DNA from: Treponema sp.
GTDB taxonomy: Bacteria; Spirochaetota; Spirochaetia; Treponematales; Treponemataceae
Direction: 5' to 3'
Assembly: GCA_024402505.1 (NCBI GenBank)
Contig: JAKSTP010000014.1
Coordinates: 1 to 60,035, forward strand
DNA: 60,035 bases
The position numbers were made by a program, and so were the translations under genes. This document shows positions 50,363-58,017 of the stretch, piece after piece. Within the stretch, counting starts at the first letter, position 1. Every line of letters begins with the position of its first letter. Below the pieces are notes generated by a model. That model had not been told where the DNA came from, made no database searches, and saw only the letters and a list, made by a program, of their open reading frames with translations.

Positions 50363-51751
50363 ATGGATAAAAGTTTCAGTGAGATTGTTTCACCAGGCGA
50401 CGTACTGTCTGTTGATGCAGTTTTGGAGTTAATTTCCAGGAGTTTATATCAAATCAACACAAACCTCACCCTTCACTGTGAGCGTACGGCTTTTATGTCC
50501 GTAGAGCTTCTTCGGGGTGCTGGTATTACCGACAGAACTATCCTCCAGAATATTTATCTTCTTTCACTTCTCCATACAATTGGGTTTTACCGCCACGATC
50601 CGGCCAACATTGGAAAGCCCATGCCAAAGCCAAATGAAATCTACGAAAATGAAGTTCTTGCTTCCGATTCTTTCTGGTTTAGCCAGTGCTACATAAAACA
50701 CATGACACCCTTGGGAAATCTTTGTGAAATTCTCCGTTTCCACAATCTTCCTTACAACGAAAACCTTAAAAACACAGTAAAAGATTACGAAATCACCAAT
50801 CTTTTCTTCCTTGCAAGCCGTATAATGGCAGCTACTTTTTCCGAAAATTTTTCTCCTGATACTGATTTTACAGACAGGTCGGTTATTGAAAACATTGCAG
50901 GAAATTTCGTTTCAGACCGGTCAATTGACGTATTTCTTTCGGTAAACAAAGAAAACTACCTTATCAAAACCATAGAAAGCGGCAATTTTTCACTGCGAAA
51001 TAAATTTTTCCAGCAGGTTATTTCTTACACAGAAGAAGAAAAGTTTCAGTTGGTAAAACTCCTCATCTATATTATGGACTTGAAGAGCACTTTTACCCTT
51101 AACCACATTATCAAAACATCCTGCTACGCTTTAAGCATTGCTACCCGCATGAATCTTCCTGAAAAAGAAATCAACATTCTGTTTATGGGTGCCCTTCTTC
51201 ACGATATTGGAAAACTTAAAACTCCCACAATGATTCTTGAAAGTGCCGGCCGTCTTGAAAACGCCGACATGATCATTATGAGAGCCCACGTAAATCACAC
51301 AAAACGCATTCTTCAGGGAATTATTCCTAAAAATATTCTGGACAACGCCTGTCATCACCACGAAAAACTTAATGGCACAGGATATCCCCTTGGACTCATG
51401 GAAGGAAATCTTTCTGCCATCGATAAAATTCTTACTGTTTCCGACGTAGCCAGTGCTTTAAGCGAAAAACGCAGTTACAAAAGTGAATTTACCCGTGAGC
51501 AGGTTATTGATATTCTAAACGACATGGGTAACAAAGGCGAACTTGATAAAAACACCATCCAGGTTTTTGCCTCGAACTATGACGAAATCCGTACGGAAGT
51601 GCTTGATATCCAGAAAATTATGTCCACCAACTTCAGCATGGTTCTTGCCGAATACTACAGTCAGATTCCTGAAGCCGAAGATGCTGATCTTGATTCGGCA
51701 GCTGAAGACTTTGAGGATATTGAAGAAATCGAGGAACTTGAAGAACTTTAA
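50363..51751 (+). CDS. HD-GYP phosphodiesterase with a degenerate N-terminal HD repeat
   Basis: 462 residues, no signal peptide or receiver domain. The C-terminal catalytic module (~245-440) has FTLNHIIKTSCYALSIA, LLHDIGKLKTP (HD at 280-281), the later His of RAHVNHTKRIL, and HHHEKLNGTGYP (331-342), the HHExxNGxGYP signature of HD-GYP enzymes that hydrolyse c-di-GMP. The N-terminal ~200 residues echo the same layout (TLHCERTAFMSVELL ... LLSLLHTIGFYRHDP ... LRFHNLPYNENLK), but the HD pair is His-Thr (71-72), so this repeat is non-catalytic and perhaps regulatory. It ends in a Glu/Asp-rich tail (EDFEDIEEIEELEEL). With the PilZ protein it implies c-di-GMP signalling. Confidence 0.88.
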   Translation: MDKSFSEIVSPGDVLSVDAVLELISRSLYQINTNLTLHCERTAFMSVELLRGAGITDRTILQNIYLLSLLHTIGFYRHDPANIGKPMPKPNEIYENEVLASDSFWFSQCYIKHMTPLGNLCEILRFHNLPYNENLKNTVKDYEITNLFFLASRIMAATFSENFSPDTDFTDRSVIENIAGNFVSDRSIDVFLSVNKENYLIKTIESGNFSLRNKFFQQVISYTEEEKFQLVKLLIYIMDLKSTFTLNHIIKTSCYALSIATRMNLPEKEINILFMGALLHDIGKLKTPTMILESAGRLENADMIIMRAHVNHTKRILQGIIPKNILDNACHHHEKLNGTGYPLGLMEGNLSAIDKILTVSDVASALSEKRSYKSEFTREQVIDILNDMGNKGELDKNTIQVFASNYDEIRTEVLDIQKIMSTNFSMVLAEYYSQIPEAEDADLDSAAEDFEDIEEIEELEEL

Positions 51752-51758
51752 GTTTTTC

Positions 51759-52658
51759 CTAAACTACGATTTTCTGATAAAGGCAGCTTACGCTTTCTGG
51801 CAGGGCTGCTTTTTTTAATACAGCAGAAGAAAGTTCTTCGTGGGTAAACTCACTTTCCGGATAAATAACCACCACAGCTTCATCACCGGTTTTTAAGAAA
51901 TTTGTTTCACCAAAGGCTGTATAACGGGTGGCACCTACGGAAATCAGAACTTTGGAAGGAAGATCACATTCCTTTACCAGGCCCTTTTCATCATTTCCTG
52001 TAAGATATTCATGAAGATTTTCTGCTGGACCTTCATCGGCCTGATGATTAAGCTTGTTTTTTACCCATTCTAGAAGTCGGCCGTAAAAATAGCTGTAACC
52101 CATAACAGGACTGTCTTCACCATAATCAAAAATCTTGCCGTCCCGAAGAAGGAAACTTGCAATACGGTAACCGTCCATTATGCCGCCTGGAAGAAAATTG
52201 TCTATCTTCAAAAAGTGAGTGCTTATGCCTTTTGAAGAAGGTCCCCAGTTTTTCTTCTCGCTGATTTTACGAGCCCCTTCCTTTCTGATAGAACAGTCGT
52301 TGGAAGCAAAAAAGTACTGTGGAGTAATGGATTCAACAAAACTGTCCTTCCATGAAACCTGGCACAGAATGGCACATTCCGGTTCAATCTGAATCTTTTC
52401 TTCGTTTTTTGGAAAGATGATTTTTTCACAGTCAAAAGGATAAACATTCAGAAATTCCGGAGCCGGACCTTTATTTGGAATGAAGGTTGGGAAAAGGGCT
52501 TTTGGCGCATCGGCAGATTCGGTTTTCATATTTGCAAAATCTCTTGCTTCACCAGCCTGTTCAAGATGGCCTGTAAAATTTCCGGCAACACCAAAAGAAG
52601 GAATCTTTTTCAAATCCTCAAGACTCTTGTCAAAATCAATATAATTCTTACTTTCCAT
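51759..52658 (-). CDS. DUF5718-family protein
   Basis: 299 residues from ATG 52658. The N-terminal PSFGVAGNFTGHLEQAGEARDF and APKALFPTFIPNKGPAPEFLNVYPFDCEKI match what I recall of DUF5718, cytoplasmic proteins of unknown function. CAILCQVSWKD, FFASNDCSIRKEGARKISEKKNWGPSSKGIS and FLPGGIMDGYRIASFLLRDGKIFDYGEDSPVMGYSYFYGRLLEWV resemble fumarylacetoacetate-hydrolase-like sheets, so a hydrolase or isomerase fold is possible. Divergent from the threonine aldolase gene with 45 nt between start codons. TATAAT lies 6 nt before ATG. Converges on the HD-GYP gene (7 nt between stops). Confidence 0.8.
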   Translation of the reverse strand: MESKNYIDFDKSLEDLKKIPSFGVAGNFTGHLEQAGEARDFANMKTESADAPKALFPTFIPNKGPAPEFLNVYPFDCEKIIFPKNEEKIQIEPECAILCQVSWKDSFVESITPQYFFASNDCSIRKEGARKISEKKNWGPSSKGISTHFLKIDNFLPGGIMDGYRIASFLLRDGKIFDYGEDSPVMGYSYFYGRLLEWVKNKLNHQADEGPAENLHEYLTGNDEKGLVKECDLPSKVLISVGATRYTAFGETNFLKTGDEAVVVIYPESEFTHEELSSAVLKKAALPESVSCLYQKIVV

Positions 52659-52664
52659 AGTTCC

Positions 52665-52697
52665 ATTATACAAAAAACCCGCCTTTTCTGATATACT
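52665..52697. promoter_or_regulatory. Two face-to-face -10 boxes, each 6 nt from its start codon
   Basis: Minus strand: TATAAT (52670-52665), GGAACT, ATG 52658. Plus strand: TATACT (52692-52697), TTCCCC, ATG 52704. Neither gene has a normal Shine-Dalgarno sequence. The 45-bp gap leaves the two promoters overlapping, so RNA polymerase could serve only one direction at a time. Confidence 0.5.
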
Positions 52698-52703
52698 TTC
52701 CCC

Positions 52704-53729
52704 ATGATTTCATTTGAAAGCGATTATATTCAGGGAGCCGCTCAGGAAGTTCTGGACGCTCTTGTAAAAACAAACATGGAAGCTCTGTCCGGTTATGGGG
52801 CAGATGAATACACCGAAAGTGCCGTTGCCAAAATTAAAAAAGCCTGCAAAAAAGATGATGCACAGGTCTGGTTCCTTACAGGCGGCACTCAGACAAATGC
52901 CTTTGTTATTTCTACCCTGCTTCAGCGCTATCAGGGAGTTGTTGCAGCTGAAACAGGCCACATTGCTACTCACGAAGGCGGAGCCATTGAGTTTACAGGT
53001 CACAAAGTTCTTACGCTTCCAGCCCATCTTGGAAAAATCGAAGCTGCTGAACTTGAAGATTATCTGGCAGTCTTCTTTGCCGACGGAAACCATTCCCACA
53101 TGGTAGAACCCGGCATGTGCTACATTTCAGAGCCAACAGAATACGGAACAATTTACTCAAAAAAAGAACTGGAAGATATTTCCAATATCTGCCACAAATA
53201 TAACATGCCTCTTTACGCCGACGGTGCACGGCTTGGCTACGCACTGGCCGCAACAAGCGCCGATTTTACACTTGAAGACATGGCAAAATACTGTGACGTA
53301 TTCTACATTGGTGGAACCAAGGTTGGGGCTCTTTGCGGTGAAGCACTGGTTTACACTCACAACAATATGCCTCATCACTTTGTTACTCTGGTAAAACAGT
53401 CCGGTGCCCTTCTTGCAAAAGGAAGACTTAATTCCATTCAGTTTGATACTCTCTTTACCAACGAGCTTTACATGAACATCAGCCGCCACGCCATAAAAAT
53501 GGCCGACCGCATGGAAAAAATCTTTAGAGAAAAAGGCTACGAGTTTTTCATCGAAAGTCCTACAAACCAGAAATTTGTAATTCTTGAAAACAGCAAAAAA
53601 GCCGCACTGGAAAAGGAAGTAAAGTTTTCTTTCTGGGAAAAATACGATGACAATCACACTGTAGTACGTTTTGCCACCAGCTGGGCCACACTGGAAAGTG
53701 ATCTGGACAAACTGGAAAAATTGCTTTAG
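52704..53729 (+). CDS. ltaE: Low-specificity L-threonine aldolase-type PLP enzyme
   Basis: 341 residues. Fold-type I PLP enzyme of the β-eliminating-lyase group: WFLTGGTQTNAFVI (phosphate-binding GGTQxN), ETGHIATHEGGAIEFTGHKVLTLP, SEPTEYGTIYSKKELEDIS, LYADGARLGYAL (Asp to the PLP nitrogen) and the Schiff-base Lys206 in FYIGGTKVGALCGEAL. It splits L-threonine or allo-threonine to glycine and acetaldehyde. Its stop overlaps the convergent Memo-like gene by 3 nt. Confidence 0.92.
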   Translation: MISFESDYIQGAAQEVLDALVKTNMEALSGYGADEYTESAVAKIKKACKKDDAQVWFLTGGTQTNAFVISTLLQRYQGVVAAETGHIATHEGGAIEFTGHKVLTLPAHLGKIEAAELEDYLAVFFADGNHSHMVEPGMCYISEPTEYGTIYSKKELEDISNICHKYNMPLYADGARLGYALAATSADFTLEDMAKYCDVFYIGGTKVGALCGEALVYTHNNMPHHFVTLVKQSGALLAKGRLNSIQFDTLFTNELYMNISRHAIKMADRMEKIFREKGYEFFIESPTNQKFVILENSKKAALEKEVKFSFWEKYDDNHTVVRFATSWATLESDLDKLEKLL

Positions 53730-54520
53730 TCCCGCATCAAAACAAAGAAATAGCTTGTTATGTCGTCGGGGTCCTCTCCGCCGCTAAGGTCGAAGGAAGT
53801 GGTATGACCAAGAACTTCGGCCTTTGTTTTTGAAGTGCAGAAACCGCTCATTACATACATACCCGGCTGATTGTCGCAGCCAAGATAGATGAAATTATCT
53901 CTGGAAGGATTTTCAAAGAACTTTCGGGAGATTTCATCTTTTTCTTTTGTATGTTCAATGTCTCCGTGATGGGAAAAATCCGAAGAAATTAAAAGAAAGT
54001 TTTCATTACGGCCATTTCCCTCAAAAAAGGGAGCGATGGCCTTATAAAGTGCTTCCGCCTTAGGCTGATTCATTGGCGGATAAGTATCTACCGCTACGGC
54101 AACCACATCGGCATGGGGAAAATGATTTTTAATGTATGGAATAAGAGTTAAAACTCCATGTTCAACATAAAAAACCTGGTTGTCAAAATCCACACCCAGT
54201 CTTTCCTTCAGCTCAAACGCTTTTTTTGAATTTGAAGGAACAGTTTTACCATCTTCCAGTTTCCATACATAATCAGCAACCGACCATTTCTGGGTAGAAA
54301 GATTGTAATGGGAAGGACAGATTACAATAAAGGTGCTTACGGAACGGGATTCTTCCAGTTTTTCAAAAAAGTTTTCAATGTAATCATGGGCCAGTTCGTG
54401 ATGACTTACAATGCCGGCCCATGGCTTACTTTCGGCCTTTTTACAGGAGGAAAAAAGCTGAGAGAGTAAAAAAATCTCCAGTGCAAATAAGACCGGTCTT
54501 AATATTCTGGAAGAATACAT
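53726..54520 (-). CDS. Memo-family protein (AmmeMemoRadiSam B) carrying a lipoprotein signal
   Basis: 264 residues. The N-terminus (ILRPVLFALEIFLLSQLFSSC, Cys26) reads as a spirochaete lipoprotein signal. The Memo fold follows with its metal ligands: IVSHHELA (His40/41), ICPSHYNL (His71), VEHGVLTLIPYIKNHFPHADVVAVAV and LLISSDFSHHGD (Asp and His). Most Memo proteins are cytosolic partners of AMMECR1 and a radical SAM enzyme, which are not found beside it. A mono-metal (Fe or Cu) redox role is known for eukaryotic Memo. It overlaps the DUF3160 lipoprotein gene by 22 nt, so the two are coupled and probably act together at the envelope (inference). Confidence 0.88.
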   Translation of the reverse strand: MYSSRILRPVLFALEIFLLSQLFSSCKKAESKPWAGIVSHHELAHDYIENFFEKLEESRSVSTFIVICPSHYNLSTQKWSVADYVWKLEDGKTVPSNSKKAFELKERLGVDFDNQVFYVEHGVLTLIPYIKNHFPHADVVAVAVDTYPPMNQPKAEALYKAIAPFFEGNGRNENFLLISSDFSHHGDIEHTKEKDEISRKFFENPSRDNFIYLGCDNQPGMYVMSGFCTSKTKAEVLGHTTSFDLSGGEDPDDITSYFFVLMRD

Positions 54521-57237
54521 GTCTGTTCCCAGAAAGGCATCTTATCATTATAGAATCCCGAAGGATAAATCATATTCTTCCATTCTTCATCTGTTAGACG
54601 GTTATTTTCATCCTGATAGAATTCTACATAACTTGGAATAAATCCTACCGCAATTCGCTTTCCGTTGTGGTCATTCAAAGGCACGTAGACTCGTAAAGCA
54701 CGGCCAACACCAACTTCAAGACATAAACCGGCGTCATTATTTGTATAAACGTCGGCAATACAGGCCATACGAAGCTGATCCTGATCGTTTGTATAAGTAT
54801 CATTTACGTATCCTGTAGTTTCCATAATCATAGTGGCTTCATTAAGAATTGACGGTATTGTCCTAATCCACATGTTGGAAGCTTCGTCTATTTCCTGATC
54901 CTCATATTCTGCATAAACAATAGGAAGAGCATTTTCGTAAACCTTTGTAAGCAGTTCCAATGCTCTAGAAGACCGGTCATCAAGAAGTTTGTAAAGTTCG
55001 TAAACCCTTTTGAGATTTTTAACCGAAGCATATCCTGTAAGCCAGAAGTTCAGGTTTGGTTCAATGTAGTTTACAGCATAATCAGGGAACCTTGAGCGGA
55101 AGGTAATATATTCACCATCGCCACCTCTTTCTGCCGCAGACTGCTTTACATAAAGAATGGTATCATGACGAAGTTCTGCCCAGGTAGAATGAGCTGAAAT
55201 AAGGGATTTTATGCTCCACATAGGGGATTCAGTAAAATAGAAGCCCGCACCTCGTTCAAAAGTAGCCTGTGCTTTAATCATGGAAAGCACATTGTTATAG
55301 TAGGTTTTTGTCCAGTAATCTTCCGGAAAATTTTCAACATCTTTCTGAAGATCATCAAGGACAGCTTTAAGTGCAGGACCACCAGCATAGCCAGAATCTG
55401 TAGTTCCATCGTCATAAACAAAAGGTTTATTGTAATCTGTTTGAGAAAGAAGCTCTTCTGCCGCATTTGAACCAAGCACCTTCATTATATCAAGACCACG
55501 AACAAGGCCCCGAACTTCAGGAAGAGCCGATTTTGAATGAATGTAAGAATCGTAGGTGAATCGCTGTCCTAAAAAACGCCATCCCATTGGAGGAACAAGA
55601 TTCTCTCCGTCACTTTCTGATGGACCAAACACAATGGAATTTGAACTGATTGCAGGTGGACGAAGCTTTTCGTGACATAGAGTTACAAAGGCTGCAAGTT
55701 TTTCTTTATCGCCGGCCCAGTCTGCAAAATTTTCAATGCCCTCAGCCTGCCACAAAGGAAGCACCTCATTGAAACCAAGGTCATCACTTTCGCCAATAAG
55801 AGCAGTAATAGGATCAAAAACATTAGACCATTCAAGATAAAGGGCTGGATTTTTCTTAACCGTGTTTACAATAAACATAGCCACTGGTTCCATTTTTGCA
55901 CATTCGTCGCTGGTAAGATAGTTTTCATCGGAACTGGCAATGGTAAAATGAATTCGCCCGAACCACATATGAGCACGGAAGTAGTTTTCAAGTTCAGGAT
56001 TCTTTGTGTAGTGCCCACGGGGTTTATATTGGCTGAAATTTTCTAAAGTATCAAAGATGGCTGTCTTTACACCGGATGCATTCATAATCTGTTGGTAATC
56101 GGCAACAACATCAGAAGGATATTCAGCAATAATCTCGTCTATATTTTCAAGTTCCCGCCAGAATGTCTGTGGTCTCCACTCACCTTTTGGAACCTCTTCA
56201 TAAGGTAATGGAGTTGTACGGAGAAGCAGTTGAGGCACCTGAAAATATTTGATGGCAAGGTCTTTCACATTTTCCGGAACATCTGTGTCATTTTTCATTG
56301 TTTCAATAAAACTGTTGCACAAGGAAAGAAGTCTTGGAGAAAAAACATGCTGTTCCGTACTCTGGAGCATTCGGTCAAAAACCAGATGCTGGCTGTGAGA
56401 AACAAGATCAGTTGTTATAAAGATTGGAAGAAAGTATTTTCCCAAAAGAGACTGGTACAAGTTGATAAGTTCATCAGCTCCCAGATATTTTATGCTGGTA
56501 TGCTGGATAACCAGTTTATCGTTTTCAAGATTACTGAGAACCGGTGTGCTAAGGTCTTCAAGTCCTATTACAGGCCGGAATTCATCGTATTTATTGTTCT
56601 TCAAAAGAAGCTCTGAATAGATCATATTGGTGTGTGTGCTGCTTGAAACATAATCAGAGTATTTTGTACTTGTAACAAGGTCGGCACCAAAAACAACTCC
56701 TTTCTGTCCTTTGTATTCCACTTCATAAAAATAGTTCACATTGTCCTGAAAATGAAACCCTTCTTTATATTTACTGGAAGCATCAGCATATCTTTTATTT
56801 CCGCCGGCGGCTTTTAGTATAGTGCCAAAAGGAATGTCTGCAAGTTCACGGCCTTCAAGTATTCCCATTTTATAGGCACCATCACCTGCTTCGGTAAATG
56901 CATCGCATGGATAAAGCTTACAGAGATCACTTCCAACAAGATATGTTACGTCGGAAAGTGAATTTCCCTGAAGATCAAAGGGCTTAAAAACAAGTTCATC
57001 TTTCAGGTATTTTTGATGGCTGTTAGTCTGCGGCAAACCAGAAGAAAATACATTTAGGGTTGATGATTTTTCATCGGATAAAGAAACTTGGGTTTGTGGA
57101 ATTTCAGCTGAAGCTTCATCAATAACTTCACCAATCTGAACTTCGTTTTCCAGAACCGGGGCTACAACAGAAGCTTCTTTTTTGGAGCATGATACCAGCA
57201 AAGAAGCGACAAGAACAGCTACTACAACTTTTTTCAT
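54499..57237 (-). CDS. DUF3160-family lipoprotein
   Basis: 912 residues; GGAAGAG precedes ATG 57237. Lipobox LLVSC with Cys17, then an acidic Ser/Thr linker. The main body (~230-900) has the DUF3160 pattern: LYQSLLGKYFLPIFITTDLVSHSQHLVFDRMLQSTEQ, FRAHMWFGRIHF, PPMGWRFLGQRFTYDSYIHSKS, WSIKSLISAHSTWAELRHDTILYVKQS and VPLNDHNGKRIAVGFIPSYVEFYQ. The helical repeats with Trp/His-rich motifs hint at a large α-toroid; no catalytic function is known to me. An N-terminal ~130-residue SH3-like part (YLVGSDLCKLYP ... VNYFYEVEYKGQKGVVFGADL) precedes it. Second gene of the dCMP-deaminase, DUF3160, Memo run. Confidence 0.85.
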   Translation of the reverse strand: MKKVVVAVLVASLLVSCSKKEASVVAPVLENEVQIGEVIDEASAEIPQTQVSLSDEKSSTLNVFSSGLPQTNSHQKYLKDELVFKPFDLQGNSLSDVTYLVGSDLCKLYPCDAFTEAGDGAYKMGILEGRELADIPFGTILKAAGGNKRYADASSKYKEGFHFQDNVNYFYEVEYKGQKGVVFGADLVTSTKYSDYVSSSTHTNMIYSELLLKNNKYDEFRPVIGLEDLSTPVLSNLENDKLVIQHTSIKYLGADELINLYQSLLGKYFLPIFITTDLVSHSQHLVFDRMLQSTEQHVFSPRLLSLCNSFIETMKNDTDVPENVKDLAIKYFQVPQLLLRTTPLPYEEVPKGEWRPQTFWRELENIDEIIAEYPSDVVADYQQIMNASGVKTAIFDTLENFSQYKPRGHYTKNPELENYFRAHMWFGRIHFTIASSDENYLTSDECAKMEPVAMFIVNTVKKNPALYLEWSNVFDPITALIGESDDLGFNEVLPLWQAEGIENFADWAGDKEKLAAFVTLCHEKLRPPAISSNSIVFGPSESDGENLVPPMGWRFLGQRFTYDSYIHSKSALPEVRGLVRGLDIMKVLGSNAAEELLSQTDYNKPFVYDDGTTDSGYAGGPALKAVLDDLQKDVENFPEDYWTKTYYNNVLSMIKAQATFERGAGFYFTESPMWSIKSLISAHSTWAELRHDTILYVKQSAAERGGDGEYITFRSRFPDYAVNYIEPNLNFWLTGYASVKNLKRVYELYKLLDDRSSRALELLTKVYENALPIVYAEYEDQEIDEASNMWIRTIPSILNEATMIMETTGYVNDTYTNDQDQLRMACIADVYTNNDAGLCLEVGVGRALRVYVPLNDHNGKRIAVGFIPSYVEFYQDENNRLTDEEWKNMIYPSGFYNDKMPFWEQTCILPEY

Positions 57238-57273
57238 AAAACTCTTCCATAATAAATTATTTTTATAAGCTTC

Positions 57274-57816
57274 TTACCATTTTGTCAGTTCTTTGTACTC
57301 GTCACTGTCTTTTTCGTAAGAATCTATAATATCCTGAGAATAGGTTTTTCCGTTTGTTATGTTCAGTGTTTCTACATCAGGCATGGCCGAAAGAAGTCTT
57401 ACAATGGCAAGATCGCTTTCAAAATTGGTCATGCTTTTGGCTGAACCGGAAGTATGTGAATGTACCCGGAGATTTCTGTACACAAATCTTTTGATGCCGG
57501 CCTGAAGACTGTATTTAAGGCAGTTATCGCAGGTGGCAATGTTGTTGTAAATGGTACAGCCGGTTAAATCCTGATGTGCAAAAAGGATGGCGTTCAGTTC
57601 AGAATGAACAACAAAGCGGTATTTCATAGGACGCTCGCTGAGTGTAAGTTTAGATTCGTCGGCCCCCTGAATAAGTCCATTGTAGCCCACGGAAATAACC
57701 CTGTGATTTTTATCTACAATAACACATCCGCACTGTGATGAAGGGTCTTTTGATTTTTTTGCAACCTCCGCAGCAATATTCAAAAAGTATTCATCCCAAT
57801 CAGACTGTTTTCCCAT
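57274..57816 (-). CDS. Cytidine/deoxycytidylate deaminase family protein (dCMP deaminase-like)
   Basis: 180 residues; AAGGAG precedes the ATG. Zinc deaminase motifs HSELNAI (His ligand plus catalytic Glu) and TCDNCLK (two Cys ligands; usual form PCxxC). CVIVDKNHRVISVGYNGLIQGADE and ERPMKYRFVVHSE are typical of dCMP deaminases/ComEB proteins. It deaminates dCMP to dUMP for thymidylate synthesis. The residue before the first zinc Cys is Thr instead of Pro, a mild departure. It is divergent from trpE; its own leader contains several TATAAT-like boxes, and the GTTTCTAT boxes in the intergenic region could affect both genes. Confidence 0.88.
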   Translation of the reverse strand: MGKQSDWDEYFLNIAAEVAKKSKDPSSQCGCVIVDKNHRVISVGYNGLIQGADESKLTLSERPMKYRFVVHSELNAILFAHQDLTGCTIYNNIATCDNCLKYSLQAGIKRFVYRNLRVHSHTSGSAKSMTNFESDLAIVRLLSAMPDVETLNITNGKTYSQDIIDSYEKDSDEYKELTKW

Positions 57817-57922
57817 TTTAATCTCCTTAATGCTCCGCCTTGGCAGATTCTATCAATATTATAAACGGAATCAGGCAAATAATAAACCTGGCAATCTTAT
57901 AAATTCACTCTAATTATCATAT

Positions 57923-57983
57923 GTTTCTATTGACAGAATCATTTGTTTCTATATATAATAACAATGTTACTACTTATAGAAAC
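57923..57983. promoter_or_regulatory. Three GTTTCTAT boxes around the trpE promoter
   Basis: GTTTCTAT at 57923-57930 (its last base is the first base of the -35) and at 57945-57952 (in the spacer), plus the inverted copy ATAGAAAC at 57976-57983, just downstream of the predicted start. The two direct copies are 22 bp apart (about two helical turns) and the inverted one a further 31 bp (three turns). This looks like a multi-site operator for an unidentified repressor. Confidence 0.55.
57930..57959 (+). promoter_or_regulatory. Promoter of trpE
   Basis: Consensus -35 TTGACA (57930-57935) with -10 TATAAT (57954-57959, 18-bp spacer) or TATATA (57952-57957, 16-bp spacer). The leader to trpE is about 48 nt and ends in GGAGGA. 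Confidence 0.8.
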
Positions 57984-58017
57984 GATATATTGGGGATTTT
58001 CCCCGGAGGAAATATGA
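57964..58017 (+). CDS. Putative 17-residue Trp-containing leader peptide overlapping trpE
   Basis: ATG 57964 opens a frame coding MLLLIETIYWGFSPEEI and ending in TGA 58015-58017, which overlaps the trpE ATG (58014) as ATGA. It has one Trp codon (57991-57993), placed directly at the 5' edge of the GGGGA hairpin in front of the trpE Shine-Dalgarno sequence. Its own start has no Shine-Dalgarno sequence and lies 4-6 nt after the -10, so it would be leaderless. One Trp codon is few for classical attenuation, but the position and the stop-start overlap suggest translational control of trpE. Could be chance. Confidence 0.4.
   Translation: MLLLIETIYWGFSPEEI
57992..58004 (+). promoter_or_regulatory. 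Leader hairpin abutting the trpE Shine-Dalgarno sequence
   Basis: GGGGA-TTT-TCCCC, followed immediately by GGAGGA (58005-58010). A competing pairing, ATTTTC (57996-58001) with GGAAAT (58008-58013), would mask the Shine-Dalgarno region. The two cannot form together, so a ribosome paused in the leader could switch them. Confidence 0.45.

Noticed and set aside
57921..58013. Upstream ATG start of trpE at 57921
   Set aside because: It lies before the TTGACA/TATAAT promoter; ATG 58014 has GGAGGA and begins the conserved N-terminus.
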